DNA of 43,697 nt, from assembly GCF_001434575.1 (NCBI RefSeq), contig NZ_AZDA01000054.1, forward strand, positions 1 through 43,697, read 5' to 3'. This stretch comes from Loigolactobacillus bifermentans DSM 20003 (GTDB lineage Bacteria; Bacillota; Bacilli; Lactobacillales; Lactobacillaceae). The notes under the pieces are model-generated. The model was not told where the DNA came from and searched no databases. It saw nothing but the letters and a program-made list of their open reading frames with translations. Below are positions 14,870-23,492 of the stretch, piece by piece; within the stretch, counting starts at the first letter, position 1, and every line of letters begins with the position of its first letter. A program made the translations under genes and the position numbers.

Positions 14870-16870
14870 TTAGTCTGTTAGAATCAACGCCTCACCTGTG
14901 CCATCTGCTGCATAACGTACCCCTTGGATTTCAAATTCAAAACCAGGATAAGCCTGCATAAAGGCGCCTAGTGCTTCGAAATAATGCTGGGCCAACGTCG
15001 TCCAGCGCTCACCAGGTGCAACAACAAAAACGCCTGGCGGATAAGGCAATGCCCCTTCTGCCGCTACTTGTCCAACAATTTTTTCAAGCGGGCACCAAGT
15101 TATCTGATTGCGCGTCAATTGTGCGTCCGCGGCTTGGGGCTGATAGATCTGCTGGCCCCAGGCCCCCGCCTTAAAAAGCTGCTGGTGCATGGCAATCAGT
15201 TGTAAGCGCCGTAGCTCAGCCGCCATTTGATCCGCAAAAGCGGTGACCGTTTGGGTCGCAAACGTTGAGGCGACGTTTGGCAATAATGTTTTTAATGGCG
15301 TTTCAGCAAAATAAGCGCGCTCCAAGCGCTGTAGTGCCTGCAATAAACGCTGCCAATCTGCCTGAGTAGAACCAGGTGTAACTAAAAATAGAACCGAAAA
15401 CAAATCATTTTTCTCCGGAATAAACCCTTGTGCCATTAAATAAGCATTTATCAGCGGACCTGGTAATTTTTCGCTACACAGCGTTATTTTCAAAGGATCA
15501 TTTAAATATTGTTGCGGAGCATAACCTGTAAACCCGTGCCAATCTGCTTGCGGTTGCATTTGCCAAGCTTGTGGATCAGCAGCCAGCTGTGCAGTTGACC
15601 AACTTTGCCAAAGCTTCCCTTGAACGGTGGTTGGCACAAACGGCCGCAAAAGCCGCGTCTTTAACACTTGCTTACGAAATTCAATGCCAACCTTTAATGC
15701 TGATTGCCACATTTCTGCTCCTTGCTGGCCTTGTTGTAAATAAGCGTTGCTTGCCGCTGAAGCATAGAGCGGATATGAAAAACTAGTGGTGACAAATTTA
15801 AGATACGCATGATTAAAGCGGTACGCATCGATATAACGTGCCTGCCCTTTTAAGTGCCCATCAAACTTAAGAATCTGCGACGTTTGTGCCAAGCCTGATT
15901 GCTGTTTATGGAGAGATTGGGTCACCAAAATTCCTGGGTCATCCGGTTGATAGGTTTGCCGTCCTGGATCCACACTGGCTAAGACTGGCAGAAAGTGTTC
16001 ATAACCTGCCCAGGCCGCATCTAACAACAGATAATCACATAACCCGCGTAACTGCTTCAAAACATAAGGCAGTTGTAAATACTGACCATCATACGTATCC
16101 AGTTGTAAGACGGCTAACCGGAAGGGATGGGGTTGGCGTGCTTGGACGGGGTCAATTTGAGCCACTTGTTGCCGCAACGCCGCTTCATCAAAAGCGACTG
16201 CCGGCGTCCCACCAATCAGGCCGTACTGATTACGAGTAGCCGGTAAATAAATCGGGATACTTCCTGCCAGTAACAACGCCCCATTGTAAAGCGACTTATG
16301 ACTATTCCGGTCAAATAAGACAAAATCACCTGGTGCTAAGGCCGCTGCACTACAAATGGCATTGGCGCTGGTGGTCCCATTGGTCACAAAATAGGCTTCA
16401 TCGGCCCCAAAGGTTTGTGCTGCAAACTTTTCGGCGGCCAAGGCACTGCCTCCATGGGTGAGCATATCCCCTAATGTCGGCACAGAATCACTGACATCTG
16501 CTTTTAAAAAAATTGTGCCGAGTAACGTTTCAAGTGCCGCGCCAGCCGGCCCTTGCTTCAAAAACTGACCACTATGGTGTCCCGGCGTGGCAAAACTAAT
16601 TGGATCGGCTTGGGCAAATGCTAATAAATCGCGCACATAGCTGGGAACCATTTGATTTTCATAAGCAGTCGCTGCCGCGAAAATAGCAGCCCAGTCTGAA
16701 GCCGCCTTAAATTGTGGTAACGGCAGTGTCGTTTTCAGAAAGGCCCCTTGTCGTGCCACAACAGCTGCTAAGCGTCGAACATCGACTGCACTGGTTAACG
16801 GTACAATTTGCCAATCCTGTTGCACCGGCGGCTCGATACCAGCTTCAATGGCAATTTGTAAATAATGCAT
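14870..16870 (-). CDS. Orn/Lys/Arg decarboxylase family protein
   Basis: A 666-residue PLP enzyme of the fold-type I ornithine/lysine/arginine decarboxylase family. It has the family start of the catalytic domain, FATPGHHSGQFLKQGPAG (about 93-110), then FVTNGTTSANAI, DRNSHKSLYNGALL, the PLP-contact LLLDAAWAGYEHF and the PLP-binding lysine K322 in SLHKQQSGL. The C-terminal domain ends around 666. The N-terminal wing domain is only about 90 residues, shorter than in E. coli LdcI/AdiA (about 715-755 residues in total). Decarboxylation uses a proton and gives an amine. With the divergent APC permease it would form an acid-resistance or proton-motive-force pair. The specific substrate (ornithine, lysine or arginine) cannot be fixed by eye. 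Confidence 0.9.
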   Translation of the reverse strand: MHYLQIAIEAGIEPPVQQDWQIVPLTSAVDVRRLAAVVARQGAFLKTTLPLPQFKAASDWAAIFAAATAYENQMVPSYVRDLLAFAQADPISFATPGHHSGQFLKQGPAGAALETLLGTIFLKADVSDSVPTLGDMLTHGGSALAAEKFAAQTFGADEAYFVTNGTTSANAICSAAALAPGDFVLFDRNSHKSLYNGALLLAGSIPIYLPATRNQYGLIGGTPAVAFDEAALRQQVAQIDPVQARQPHPFRLAVLQLDTYDGQYLQLPYVLKQLRGLCDYLLLDAAWAGYEHFLPVLASVDPGRQTYQPDDPGILVTQSLHKQQSGLAQTSQILKFDGHLKGQARYIDAYRFNHAYLKFVTTSFSYPLYASAASNAYLQQGQQGAEMWQSALKVGIEFRKQVLKTRLLRPFVPTTVQGKLWQSWSTAQLAADPQAWQMQPQADWHGFTGYAPQQYLNDPLKITLCSEKLPGPLINAYLMAQGFIPEKNDLFSVLFLVTPGSTQADWQRLLQALQRLERAYFAETPLKTLLPNVASTFATQTVTAFADQMAAELRRLQLIAMHQQLFKAGAWGQQIYQPQAADAQLTRNQITWCPLEKIVGQVAAEGALPYPPGVFVVAPGERWTTLAQHYFEALGAFMQAYPGFEFEIQGVRYAADGTGEALILTD

Positions 16871-16896
16871 GTTCCACTTCCTATTCTAATTTTCAG

Positions 16897-16952
16897 TTTC
16901 ATGAAATTATTCTTCAGAAAACATTGACCCACGTTATGAATTTCCTTATTCT
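16897..16952 (+). promoter_or_regulatory. Promoter of the APC permease, with TTTCATGAAA dyad
   Basis: -35 TTGACC (16924-16929), 17-bp spacing, -10 TATTCT (16947-16952). The perfect dyad TTTCATGAAA (16897-16906) lies between the divergent decarboxylase and permease genes. It resembles TTTCATG motifs near the Lrp gene and could be a shared operator. Confidence 0.5.
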
Positions 16953-16997
16953 TGATAAGGGCCTATTTCAGGTCTAATTTAATTTGGAGGTTTTTTC

Positions 16998-18437
16998 TTG
17001 AATAATCTTGAATCAAATCACAAATATATCAAGTGGCCAACTTTGGCGCTGTTAACATTTGTGACGGTTATCGGCTTTGATGATATCATTTATCCCTTTC
17101 AAAATCAGGGCCTTTCAGTTGTTTTCTCATGGATTTTTATGTTATTTGCCTTTGTCATTCCCTATGAATTGATTGCGGCACAAATGGGGTCCACCTTTAC
17201 CTTAAATGGTGGCGGCCTCGCAACTTGGGTGCGACACTCTAGCAATGACACCTTAGGTTACTGGACATCCTGGATGTATTGGTCATCCACCTTACCTTAT
17301 TTAGTGGATGTTGCGAATTCAGTGATTGTTGCACTTTCTTGGCTGGTTTTAGGGAACAATACGTTAGACAAGCACATGTCTAATTTATGGTTTGGTATTT
17401 TTACGTTTGCTATTATTTTAATTTTTATTCTGCTGGAAAACAGCTTCAAACGTTCCCTAGAAGTCATGAGTATTATTGGTGGTGGCGCCATGTTTGTCAT
17501 GACGATTTTATTTGTGATCATGACCATTGCCGGTTTATTACACGGCAATCCGATTGCCACGCAACCATTTGACTGGTCCGCTTTTATTCCGAAATTTGAT
17601 ACCCATTATTTTGCTTCAACTGGTTTATTGATCTTCGCGATGAGCGGTGCTGAATTAGGTGCCGCCTACATTACGAAAATGCGCAATCCTAAAAGTGAGT
17701 ATCCTAAAGCCATGATCATGTTGGCGATCATGACCGCCTTCTTAACGATTTTTGGTTCATTCTCATTAGGTGTTTTCTTCAACGCGCATCACTTACCAAA
17801 CGATTTGAAAATGAACGGTGCTTATTACGCCTTCCAAATGTTAGGTGAATCTTTCGGCATGGGTAAGATTTTGTTATATGTTTTTGGCGTCGTCCAACTC
17901 TTATATATGCTGGCACAATTAGCTGTTTTGATCGATGCTGCAAGCCGCGTCTTATCCGCTGATACTGCAGCAAACTTCATGCCAAAATGGTTGCTTAAAC
18001 AAAATCGTTTTGGTCGGCCAATCCACAGTTACGTCTTTACAGCAGGTCTGTGTTTATTCTTGCTGTTACTGAGTGGCACCTTACCAAATATCAACACCAT
18101 TTTCAACTGGCTATTGAACTTAAACGGCATCGTTTCGCCTTATAAGACTTGCTGGGTTTTCTTTGCCTTTATGGCCTTACGTGCGCATCAAGATCGTTTC
18201 GACTCGCCTTACGTCTTTATGCGCAATAAGTATGCGGCCTTAGCCGTTGGTGCTTGGTGTTTCATCTTCACCTTTACCTGCGCCACCTTAGGCTTTATGC
18301 CCCAAGAAGCTAAGTTTGGGACAGCTGCATTTACCCATCAATTTTGGTTAAACGTATTATCTGTTTTAGTGCTATTCGGATTAGGCTTTATCATGCCGCT
18401 TTGGGCCCGTTTTGAAAAGCATCGCCAGCAACATTAA
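16998..18437 (+). CDS. APC superfamily amino-acid permease / antiporter
   Basis: A 479-residue integral membrane protein with about 12 hydrophobic segments. The start is TTG 16998, 7 nt after GGAGG (16986-16990). The N-terminus WPTLALLTFVTVIGFDDI holds the first helix of APC carriers, whose conserved break is normally GxGI(F); here it reads VIGFDD. Similar proteins are annotated as glutamate/GABA-family (YjeM-like) antiporters. Divergence from a basic amino-acid decarboxylase suggests exchange of the amino acid for its amine. The substrate is inferred from context only. A clear terminator follows. Confidence 0.85.
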   Translation: MNNLESNHKYIKWPTLALLTFVTVIGFDDIIYPFQNQGLSVVFSWIFMLFAFVIPYELIAAQMGSTFTLNGGGLATWVRHSSNDTLGYWTSWMYWSSTLPYLVDVANSVIVALSWLVLGNNTLDKHMSNLWFGIFTFAIILIFILLENSFKRSLEVMSIIGGGAMFVMTILFVIMTIAGLLHGNPIATQPFDWSAFIPKFDTHYFASTGLLIFAMSGAELGAAYITKMRNPKSEYPKAMIMLAIMTAFLTIFGSFSLGVFFNAHHLPNDLKMNGAYYAFQMLGESFGMGKILLYVFGVVQLLYMLAQLAVLIDAASRVLSADTAANFMPKWLLKQNRFGRPIHSYVFTAGLCLFLLLLSGTLPNINTIFNWLLNLNGIVSPYKTCWVFFAFMALRAHQDRFDSPYVFMRNKYAALAVGAWCFIFTFTCATLGFMPQEAKFGTAAFTHQFWLNVLSVLVLFGLGFIMPLWARFEKHRQQH

Positions 18438-18467
18438 GCGCGCTTAAAGTGACGCTTAGCAACTGAT

Positions 18468-18491
18468 AAATCAGGCTTTCGCCTGATTTTT
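18468..18491 (+). terminator. Terminator of the APC permease gene
   Basis: AAATCAGGC (18468-18476), loop TTTC, GCCTGATTT (18481-18489), then more T. Confidence 0.88.
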
Positions 18492-18627
18492 TTGTACGCT
18501 TATTTACAAGGCCAATCCCCCGAAGTCCTGGCCATTTTATGGTAGAATAGTGGGTAGATCAGGCGCCTGGCAAAACGAGATGTCCTCCAAAATAGCCATT
18601 AGCGCACTTAGAAGAGAGTTGTTTGTG

Positions 18628-19326
18628 ATGCTTGCTTTAAATCAGCTACTCACAGACTTTGCGGCAACAGCCGATTTGCAAGTCTGTTTACTAGATATTA
18701 CCGGACAAGTTTTAACCCCACGTGTCACATTGGATTCAAAACTGACCCTGAAAGTGGGCCATCGGATGCGCACACATCCCAAAACGTTACTACTGGCGGC
18801 GCCATCTGGTTTTGCGCTACCGGTTGTTTTAGACGAACAATTAGTCGGAACGATTTTATGTACCTGTCCCACGCCAATCCCTGAAGCAAAGCGGACCAGT
18901 ACCATCACGATTTTACAACTGCTGCTCGCCACCTATCTCAATGGCCTCACACAACGACAACCGTTAACTGCAGCTGATGACGTTCCCGTTGCGTTACGTT
19001 CAGAACTAAAGTTAGCGATTCAATATATTCACAGCCATCTTAACGAAAACATTGCGTTGGCCCGGATTTCCAAACAAGTCTTTTTATCCAGTTACTATTT
19101 TAGCAAACTGTTTAAAAAAGAATTAGGGATCAACTATATCGACTATGTGAATGGCAAAAAAATACGCCACGCGCAGCTTTTATTGCAAGACAATAGCTGG
19201 TCGATCGACAGCATTGCCCAAAGCCTTGGTTTCACACAAATCAGCTACTTTAGTAAAACATTTAAAAAGGTCACCGGCGTTTCACCACGACAGTTTCAAA
19301 AACAATGTCAGGCCCAACAACCATAG
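18628..19326 (+). CDS. AraC family transcriptional regulator with N-terminal sensor domain
   Basis: A 232-residue regulator, started at ATG 18628 with AAGAGAG upstream; the frame is open to 18550, but no SD supports the earlier starts. Residues ~1-125 resemble a PocR-type sensory domain (LTDFAATADLQVCLLDITG; CTCPTPIPE with two cysteines). The C-terminal ~100 residues are a standard AraC double helix-turn-helix: ALARISKQVFLSSYYFSKLFKK and SIDSIAQSLGFTQISYFSKTFK, ending GVSPRQFQK. Its target is unknown. It follows the amino-acid permease in the same direction but after a terminator, and is convergent with rhaD. Control of the decarboxylase or of the rhamnose genes is possible; rhamnose already has its own AraC regulator. 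Confidence 0.87.
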   Translation: MLALNQLLTDFAATADLQVCLLDITGQVLTPRVTLDSKLTLKVGHRMRTHPKTLLLAAPSGFALPVVLDEQLVGTILCTCPTPIPEAKRTSTITILQLLLATYLNGLTQRQPLTAADDVPVALRSELKLAIQYIHSHLNENIALARISKQVFLSSYYFSKLFKKELGINYIDYVNGKKIRHAQLLLQDNSWSIDSIAQSLGFTQISYFSKTFKKVTGVSPRQFQKQCQAQQP

Positions 19327-19335
19327 CGCCCAAAC

Positions 19336-19378
19336 AAAAAGCCCGTTGCGATACACCCAATCGCAACGGACTTTTTTT
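19336..19378. terminator. Bidirectional terminator between AraC gene and rhaD
   Basis: CCGTTGCGAT (19343-19352), loop ACACCCA, ATCGCAACGG (19360-19369), with A and T runs on the two sides. Confidence 0.88.
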
Positions 19379-19411
19379 GTAAGAAATTAACTTTTTATAA
19401 TCGGCCAGTGC

Positions 19412-20227
19412 TTAAAGGAAATCTGGGTTTGGTGTAACACCAAAATCAGATGCTAAATCTTTCAAGTCTTGGTCAGTGATACTTTGTTTAATGTCGCCAC
19501 CTTGCGCTTTGATCGTTGTGAAGATCAAGGCTGCTTTTTCGATGGTTTCAATCAAGCCAAAGGTTTCGTCAAGGTCATCCCCAACAGCGAAGATGCCATG
19601 ATGTGGCCACATAACTGCACGGAACTGCTTCATCTTATCCGCAGTGGCACGGCCAATTTCGTTGGTTCCTGGTGTCATATAAGGAATGATGCCTAAGCCT
19701 TCTGGGAAGACAACCAATGATTCAGCTTGCATCTTCCAAAGCAAACGGCTAATGTTCTTTTCACTTAATTCTTGTGTGAAGGACAAGCCAATGACATTTG
19801 TTGGATGACAATGCATGACCACACGTTGGTTAGGGTTAACCTTTAAGCGTTCGATATGTGTCATTAAATGAGATGGGAATTCACTGGTTGGTTGACCACC
19901 ATCTTCAAAGCCCCACAATAAATCAACTGATTTACCATCTAATGCGATCCGAACCAAGCCGGTATCTAATTGGGGTTGGTTGATAACGTTCTTGAAGTAA
20001 CGGCCAGTCCCAGTGACTAAGAAATAGTCATCGGCCAATGCAGTGGCATCAAACTTAATCGGAATATTACGCTTCACCGTATGGACGTTGTCAAAAGCGT
20101 TCACTTCTTCAGAAGTTAACCGTAAACTAACGTTACCACCATTCCGTTCGTCCCAGCCATGACGGTATAACAGGTTGGTAATTTCACTAATCTTTTTGAC
20201 ATACTTTGATTGACCAAAGTCTTTCAT
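19412..20227 (-). CDS. rhaD: Rhamnulose-1-phosphate aldolase
   Basis: A 271-residue zinc-dependent class II aldolase that splits L-rhamnulose 1-phosphate into dihydroxyacetone phosphate and L-lactaldehyde. The expected residues are present: catalytic glutamate E116 in TSEFPSHL, zinc ligands H139 and H141 in VVMHCHPTN, and H210 in [19 protein letters not shown] near residue 30 is the phosphate-binding loop. Length and motifs match the E. coli enzyme (274 residues). The start has AGAGGAG upstream. It is the last gene of the rhamnose operon and ends at a bidirectional terminator. Confidence 0.96.
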   Translation of the reverse strand: MKDFGQSKYVKKISEITNLLYRHGWDERNGGNVSLRLTSEEVNAFDNVHTVKRNIPIKFDATALADDYFLVTGTGRYFKNVINQPQLDTGLVRIALDGKSVDLLWGFEDGGQPTSEFPSHLMTHIERLKVNPNQRVVMHCHPTNVIGLSFTQELSEKNISRLLWKMQAESLVVFPEGLGIIPYMTPGTNEIGRATADKMKQFRAVMWPHHGIFAVGDDLDETFGLIETIEKAALIFTTIKAQGGDIKQSITDQDLKDLASDFGVTPNPDFL

Positions 20228-20270
20228 AATCTAATCTCCTCTTTCTCGTTCCTTCTATATAATATGCAGT

Positions 20271-21539
20271 TTAGTTACGTTTGAATTGAACATCCTTTTC
20301 GTATTGATGAATGTTGTTTAACCAGTCAGTACCAACAGGGACGTTGTTTTGTAAGCAGAATTGATCCCAAACGGCGCCAAATGGATAAGACTTCAATTCT
20401 TCTGTTTCAGCCAAACGTGTGGTGAAGTCATAGTTTAATTCAGCTTTCTTCAAGTCAGCAATTGGTGCTAACATAGCTTGCAACAAAGCCTTTTGTGTGG
20501 CACGTGCACCGATCACCCAAGCGGCAACCCGGTTGATCGTGGCATCAAAGAAGTCCAACCCAATGTTGGTCTTACTCAATTGATTGTCGCGAACCAATGA
20601 ACGGGCGATCCGAACTAAGGCTTCGTCAAAGATCACAACATGATCACTATCCCAACGAACAGGACGAGAAACGTGTAACATCAAGCCTTTACCAAATGGT
20701 AAGAAGGCAGAGAACTTGTCTGATACGTCTTCTGTTGGATGCCAGTGCCCAGCGTCAATGGTCCATAACTTGTTACGGGTCAAAGCGTAGTTGTTGTAGA
20801 ACAAATGAGAACCAACGGTATAGGATTCGATCCCAGTCCCAAATAATTTACCTTCAAAGGCTTCAATGGTGTTCTTTTCATCATATTTTGCACTGTTCAA
20901 GATTTCATCTAAGGACTTGATCAAGCGTTCCCGTGGGCCTTGCTTGTCGATTGGGTTATCTTTAAAGCCATCTGGAATCCAGAAATTGTTAACAGATCGT
21001 TGTCCTAATGCTTCACCAAAGTAGTTTGAAATTGCACGTGAATTTTCACCTACCCGGATCCAGAAATCACGAATGTCTTTTTCAGGACTTGCTAATGTAA
21101 AGTTATGCTTAACCTTAGGATGAGAGAAGAAGGTTGGGTTCATATCAAGGCCAACGCCTTCTTGTTTTGCCCAATCAACCCAGTACTTAAAGTCGTCAGG
21201 TGTTAATTCGTCTAAGTCTTTCTTCTTGTCTGTAACCGCGTATAAACTGTGTAATTGGACTTTATGTTTCCCAGGAATCAAGCTGAGACCTTCATGTAAA
21301 TCAGCGGTTAATTCGTCAGGTGTGCGGGCAATACCAGGATAATCCCCACTAACACCGATCCCACCTGTTAATTCCTGATCAGGGTTTAAGAAACCATGAA
21401 TATCATCGCCTTGCCAGCAATGGACGGATAGCTTGACCTGCTTTAAATCTGCTAAAACTTTATCTGTATCAACACCGATTTCGGCGTAACGTTGTTTAGC
21501 AACTTCATATGCTTTTTCAACTTCTTGTGCTTTGACCAT
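20271..21539 (-). CDS. rhaA: L-rhamnose isomerase
   Basis: A 422-residue metal-dependent isomerase converting L-rhamnose to L-rhamnulose. ATG 21539 (MVKAQEVEKAYEVAK) is chosen with AAAGGAG just upstream; a GTG inside that SD would add only three residues. Family motifs include SVHCWQGDD, GGIGVSGDYPG, HSLYAV, DMNPTFFSHP, WIPDGFKDNP, DAGHWHPTEDVSDKFSAF and GLDFFDATINR. The length agrees with known RhaA (about 420). It lies between rhaM (16 nt) and rhaD (43 nt) without an intervening promoter or terminator. Confidence 0.97.
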   Translation of the reverse strand: MVKAQEVEKAYEVAKQRYAEIGVDTDKVLADLKQVKLSVHCWQGDDIHGFLNPDQELTGGIGVSGDYPGIARTPDELTADLHEGLSLIPGKHKVQLHSLYAVTDKKKDLDELTPDDFKYWVDWAKQEGVGLDMNPTFFSHPKVKHNFTLASPEKDIRDFWIRVGENSRAISNYFGEALGQRSVNNFWIPDGFKDNPIDKQGPRERLIKSLDEILNSAKYDEKNTIEAFEGKLFGTGIESYTVGSHLFYNNYALTRNKLWTIDAGHWHPTEDVSDKFSAFLPFGKGLMLHVSRPVRWDSDHVVIFDEALVRIARSLVRDNQLSKTNIGLDFFDATINRVAAWVIGARATQKALLQAMLAPIADLKKAELNYDFTTRLAETEELKSYPFGAVWDQFCLQNNVPVGTDWLNNIHQYEKDVQFKRN

Positions 21540-21555
21540 ATTGAACACTCCTTTA

Positions 21556-21870
21556 TTAATCTAAATGAAAGACTTCGTCTAAATCAACGGCAACTGGACT
21601 TTTATCTGGATTGGTATCCATTAAAGGTTCCATGTAAGCCCACCACTTCTTAGCCGCATCTGTTTCGGCAATGGCGTTGTAAGCCGCCACGTCATCAACT
21701 TCTAAATAAGCGAATAGTTGACCTGTTTTTTGATCTAAGAAAATGGAATAGTTATGTGCACCTGCTGCTTTTAAGGCTTGCCGCATTTCTGGAAAAAGGT
21801 TATTGTGCCGTTTTTCATATTCAGCGTAAGCATCTTTGTGCAAGTACATGATTTGACCCATACGTTTCAT
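21556..21870 (-). CDS. rhaM: L-rhamnose mutarotase
   Basis: A 104-residue enzyme that interconverts the alpha and beta anomers of L-rhamnose before isomerisation. Residues aligned with the E. coli active site are at the same positions: Y18, H22 (EYEKRHNN), Y41 (HNYSIF) and W76-W77 (KKWWAYM). Length matches the family (104). The ATG shares its A with the rhaB stop codon (TAATG), so its translation is probably coupled to rhaB. Confidence 0.96.
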   Translation of the reverse strand: MKRMGQIMYLHKDAYAEYEKRHNNLFPEMRQALKAAGAHNYSIFLDQKTGQLFAYLEVDDVAAYNAIAETDAAKKWWAYMEPLMDTNPDKSPVAVDLDEVFHLD

Positions 21871-23345
21871 TAATTCGTGACCTTCTTTCCTTTTTCAAAC
21901 TTTAAGAAATCTTGGTAGCGTTGTAACACAGTGCCATACTTCCCTGTTTCTGGGGTAAAGCGCTTGATCTTAAACGAATCGTTGATCAATTGACGGCCAG
22001 ACGCAATGTCACTGACATCACCTTCAGCAATCATTTGGACCATGATGTTCCCAATGGCCGTTGCCTCATCTGGGCCAGCATACACGTCAATGTTGGCCAA
22101 GGTGCTAGTCATTTGGTTCATCAAGGCCACATTGGACCCACCACCAACGATGTTCAAGGTGTCAATGGCATAGCCTAAAATTTGATCTAACTTGGCTAAT
22201 TCATTGGCGTAGAACAAGGACAGATTACTATAAACGGCCATCATGATCGCGCCAGGTGTATTCGGCACCTTTTGACCTGTTTCACGACAATAGTCTTGAA
22301 TTTCTTGGATCATATCAGTTGGGTTTTCAAACCGTTTCGCATTCACGTCAATAAACTGCTGGAACGGCTTTTCTTTCTCAGCCAACGCGGCCAAGTCCGC
22401 AAAACTATATTTATCGTTGTATTCGCGCTTCACGCACTGTGCGATCCACAAGCCCATGATGTTTTTCAGGAACCGGTAAGTTCCGTAAGCACCCCATTCG
22501 TTGGTGTAATTTTCAGCAAAAGCGGCGGCGCCATTTTCGGGTACGTTTAACTCGGCACCTAACAAGGACCACGTTCCAGAACTGAGGAAGGCCCAATGAT
22601 CGCCGTTGCCAGGCGTCCCAACAACTGCCGAAGCCGTATCATGGGTCGCCACGGTAATGACTTCAGTTTGTGGCAAGTTGTATTCAAGCTGCCACTTATG
22701 GCGAATATTGCCTAAAACCGTCCCTGATTCAACTAAACGTGGGAATTGTTCTTGTGAAACATTGACTTGCTTCAATAAATCTTTATCGAACAAGCCTTCA
22801 CGCAAATTCAACATTTGTGTGGTTGAGGCGTTGGTGACTTCTGTCACAGCATTGCCGGTTAACACATAGCCTAAATAATCGGGCATCATCATGATCTTAT
22901 CGGTTTTTGCCAAATCAGCCTTGTTTTCAGCATATAGCTGATAAAGTGTATTGAAATCCAGGAATTGAATCCCCGTCTTTTTATAAATGTAATCTTTCGG
23001 AAGCTCACTGGTTAATTCAGCGATTGCATCCCGAGTCCGTGCATCTCGATAGCTGATTGGATCTTGTAACTTTTTACCGTCCATGCCGACTAACACATAA
23101 TCGACAGCCCAGGTATCAATCCCTAAGCGGACTTCATCATAGCCCGCGGCCTTGATTTTTTCTAAACCTGTAAAAATTTCATTCACTAAATGATCGACGT
23201 TCCACCGATCATGTTGGTTTTCACGGGTAAAGCCATTTTTAAAGCGGTGCATTTCTTGTAGTTTCAACTTGCCAGCTTGAATTTCAGCCAACATCAGCCG
23301 CCCACTTGAAGCACCGATATCAACAGCTACATATGCTTTTGCCAT
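21870..23345 (-). CDS. rhaB: Rhamnulokinase
   Basis: A 491-residue FGGY-family kinase that phosphorylates L-rhamnulose with ATP. ATG 23345 ([16 protein letters not shown]) is chosen because it is 8 nt from a GAGGTGG site and matches the family start; the frame extends four codons upstream. Motifs: phosphate-1 loop [32 protein letters not shown], the sugar-kinase [10 protein letters not shown], and adenosine-binding [15 protein letters not shown]. The leader before the start contains the duplicated-SD element, copy 3. The gene is between the MFS carrier and rhaM. Confidence 0.96.
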   Translation of the reverse strand: MAKAYVAVDIGASSGRLMLAEIQAGKLKLQEMHRFKNGFTRENQHDRWNVDHLVNEIFTGLEKIKAAGYDEVRLGIDTWAVDYVLVGMDGKKLQDPISYRDARTRDAIAELTSELPKDYIYKKTGIQFLDFNTLYQLYAENKADLAKTDKIMMMPDYLGYVLTGNAVTEVTNASTTQMLNLREGLFDKDLLKQVNVSQEQFPRLVESGTVLGNIRHKWQLEYNLPQTEVITVATHDTASAVVGTPGNGDHWAFLSSGTWSLLGAELNVPENGAAAFAENYTNEWGAYGTYRFLKNIMGLWIAQCVKREYNDKYSFADLAALAEKEKPFQQFIDVNAKRFENPTDMIQEIQDYCRETGQKVPNTPGAIMMAVYSNLSLFYANELAKLDQILGYAIDTLNIVGGGSNVALMNQMTSTLANIDVYAGPDEATAIGNIMVQMIAEGDVSDIASGRQLINDSFKIKRFTPETGKYGTVLQRYQDFLKFEKGKKVTN

Positions 23346-23492
23346 CAGTAAAACCACCTCAATTCTCCAATGTAACTTTGCTCCCGCAAAGGTTTGATCT
23401 CCGGTGGATGTCCATTCCCTCGGACGAAAATCATCACGAGGGAAACATGGCCCACCTCAATTCTCTAATGTATCTTTGCTATCGCAAAAGTT
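23346..23492 (-). promoter_or_regulatory. Duplicated-SD / anti-SD leader element, copy 3
   Basis: Located between the MFS stop and the rhaB start. On the minus strand: hairpin TTTGC-GATA-GCAAA (23488-23475), SD1 AGGTGG (23457-23452), hairpin TTCCCTCG...CGAGGGAA, anti-SD CCACC (23407-23403), hairpin TTTGC-GGGA-GCAAA (23390-23377), SD2 AGGTGG (23359-23354), then 8 nt to ATG. The SDs are 98 nt apart and the middle hairpin block is 30 nt, as in the other copies. Both SDs and the anti-SD differ from the other copies by matching changes (GGAGG to GGTGG, CCTCC to CCACC). An ATG after SD1 opens a four-codon frame only (23448-23434). Confidence 0.6.

Noticed and set aside
14971-16239. Several plus-strand open frames inside the decarboxylase gene
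   Set aside because: They are antisense shadows of a well-supported PLP enzyme, without SDs or recognisable domains.
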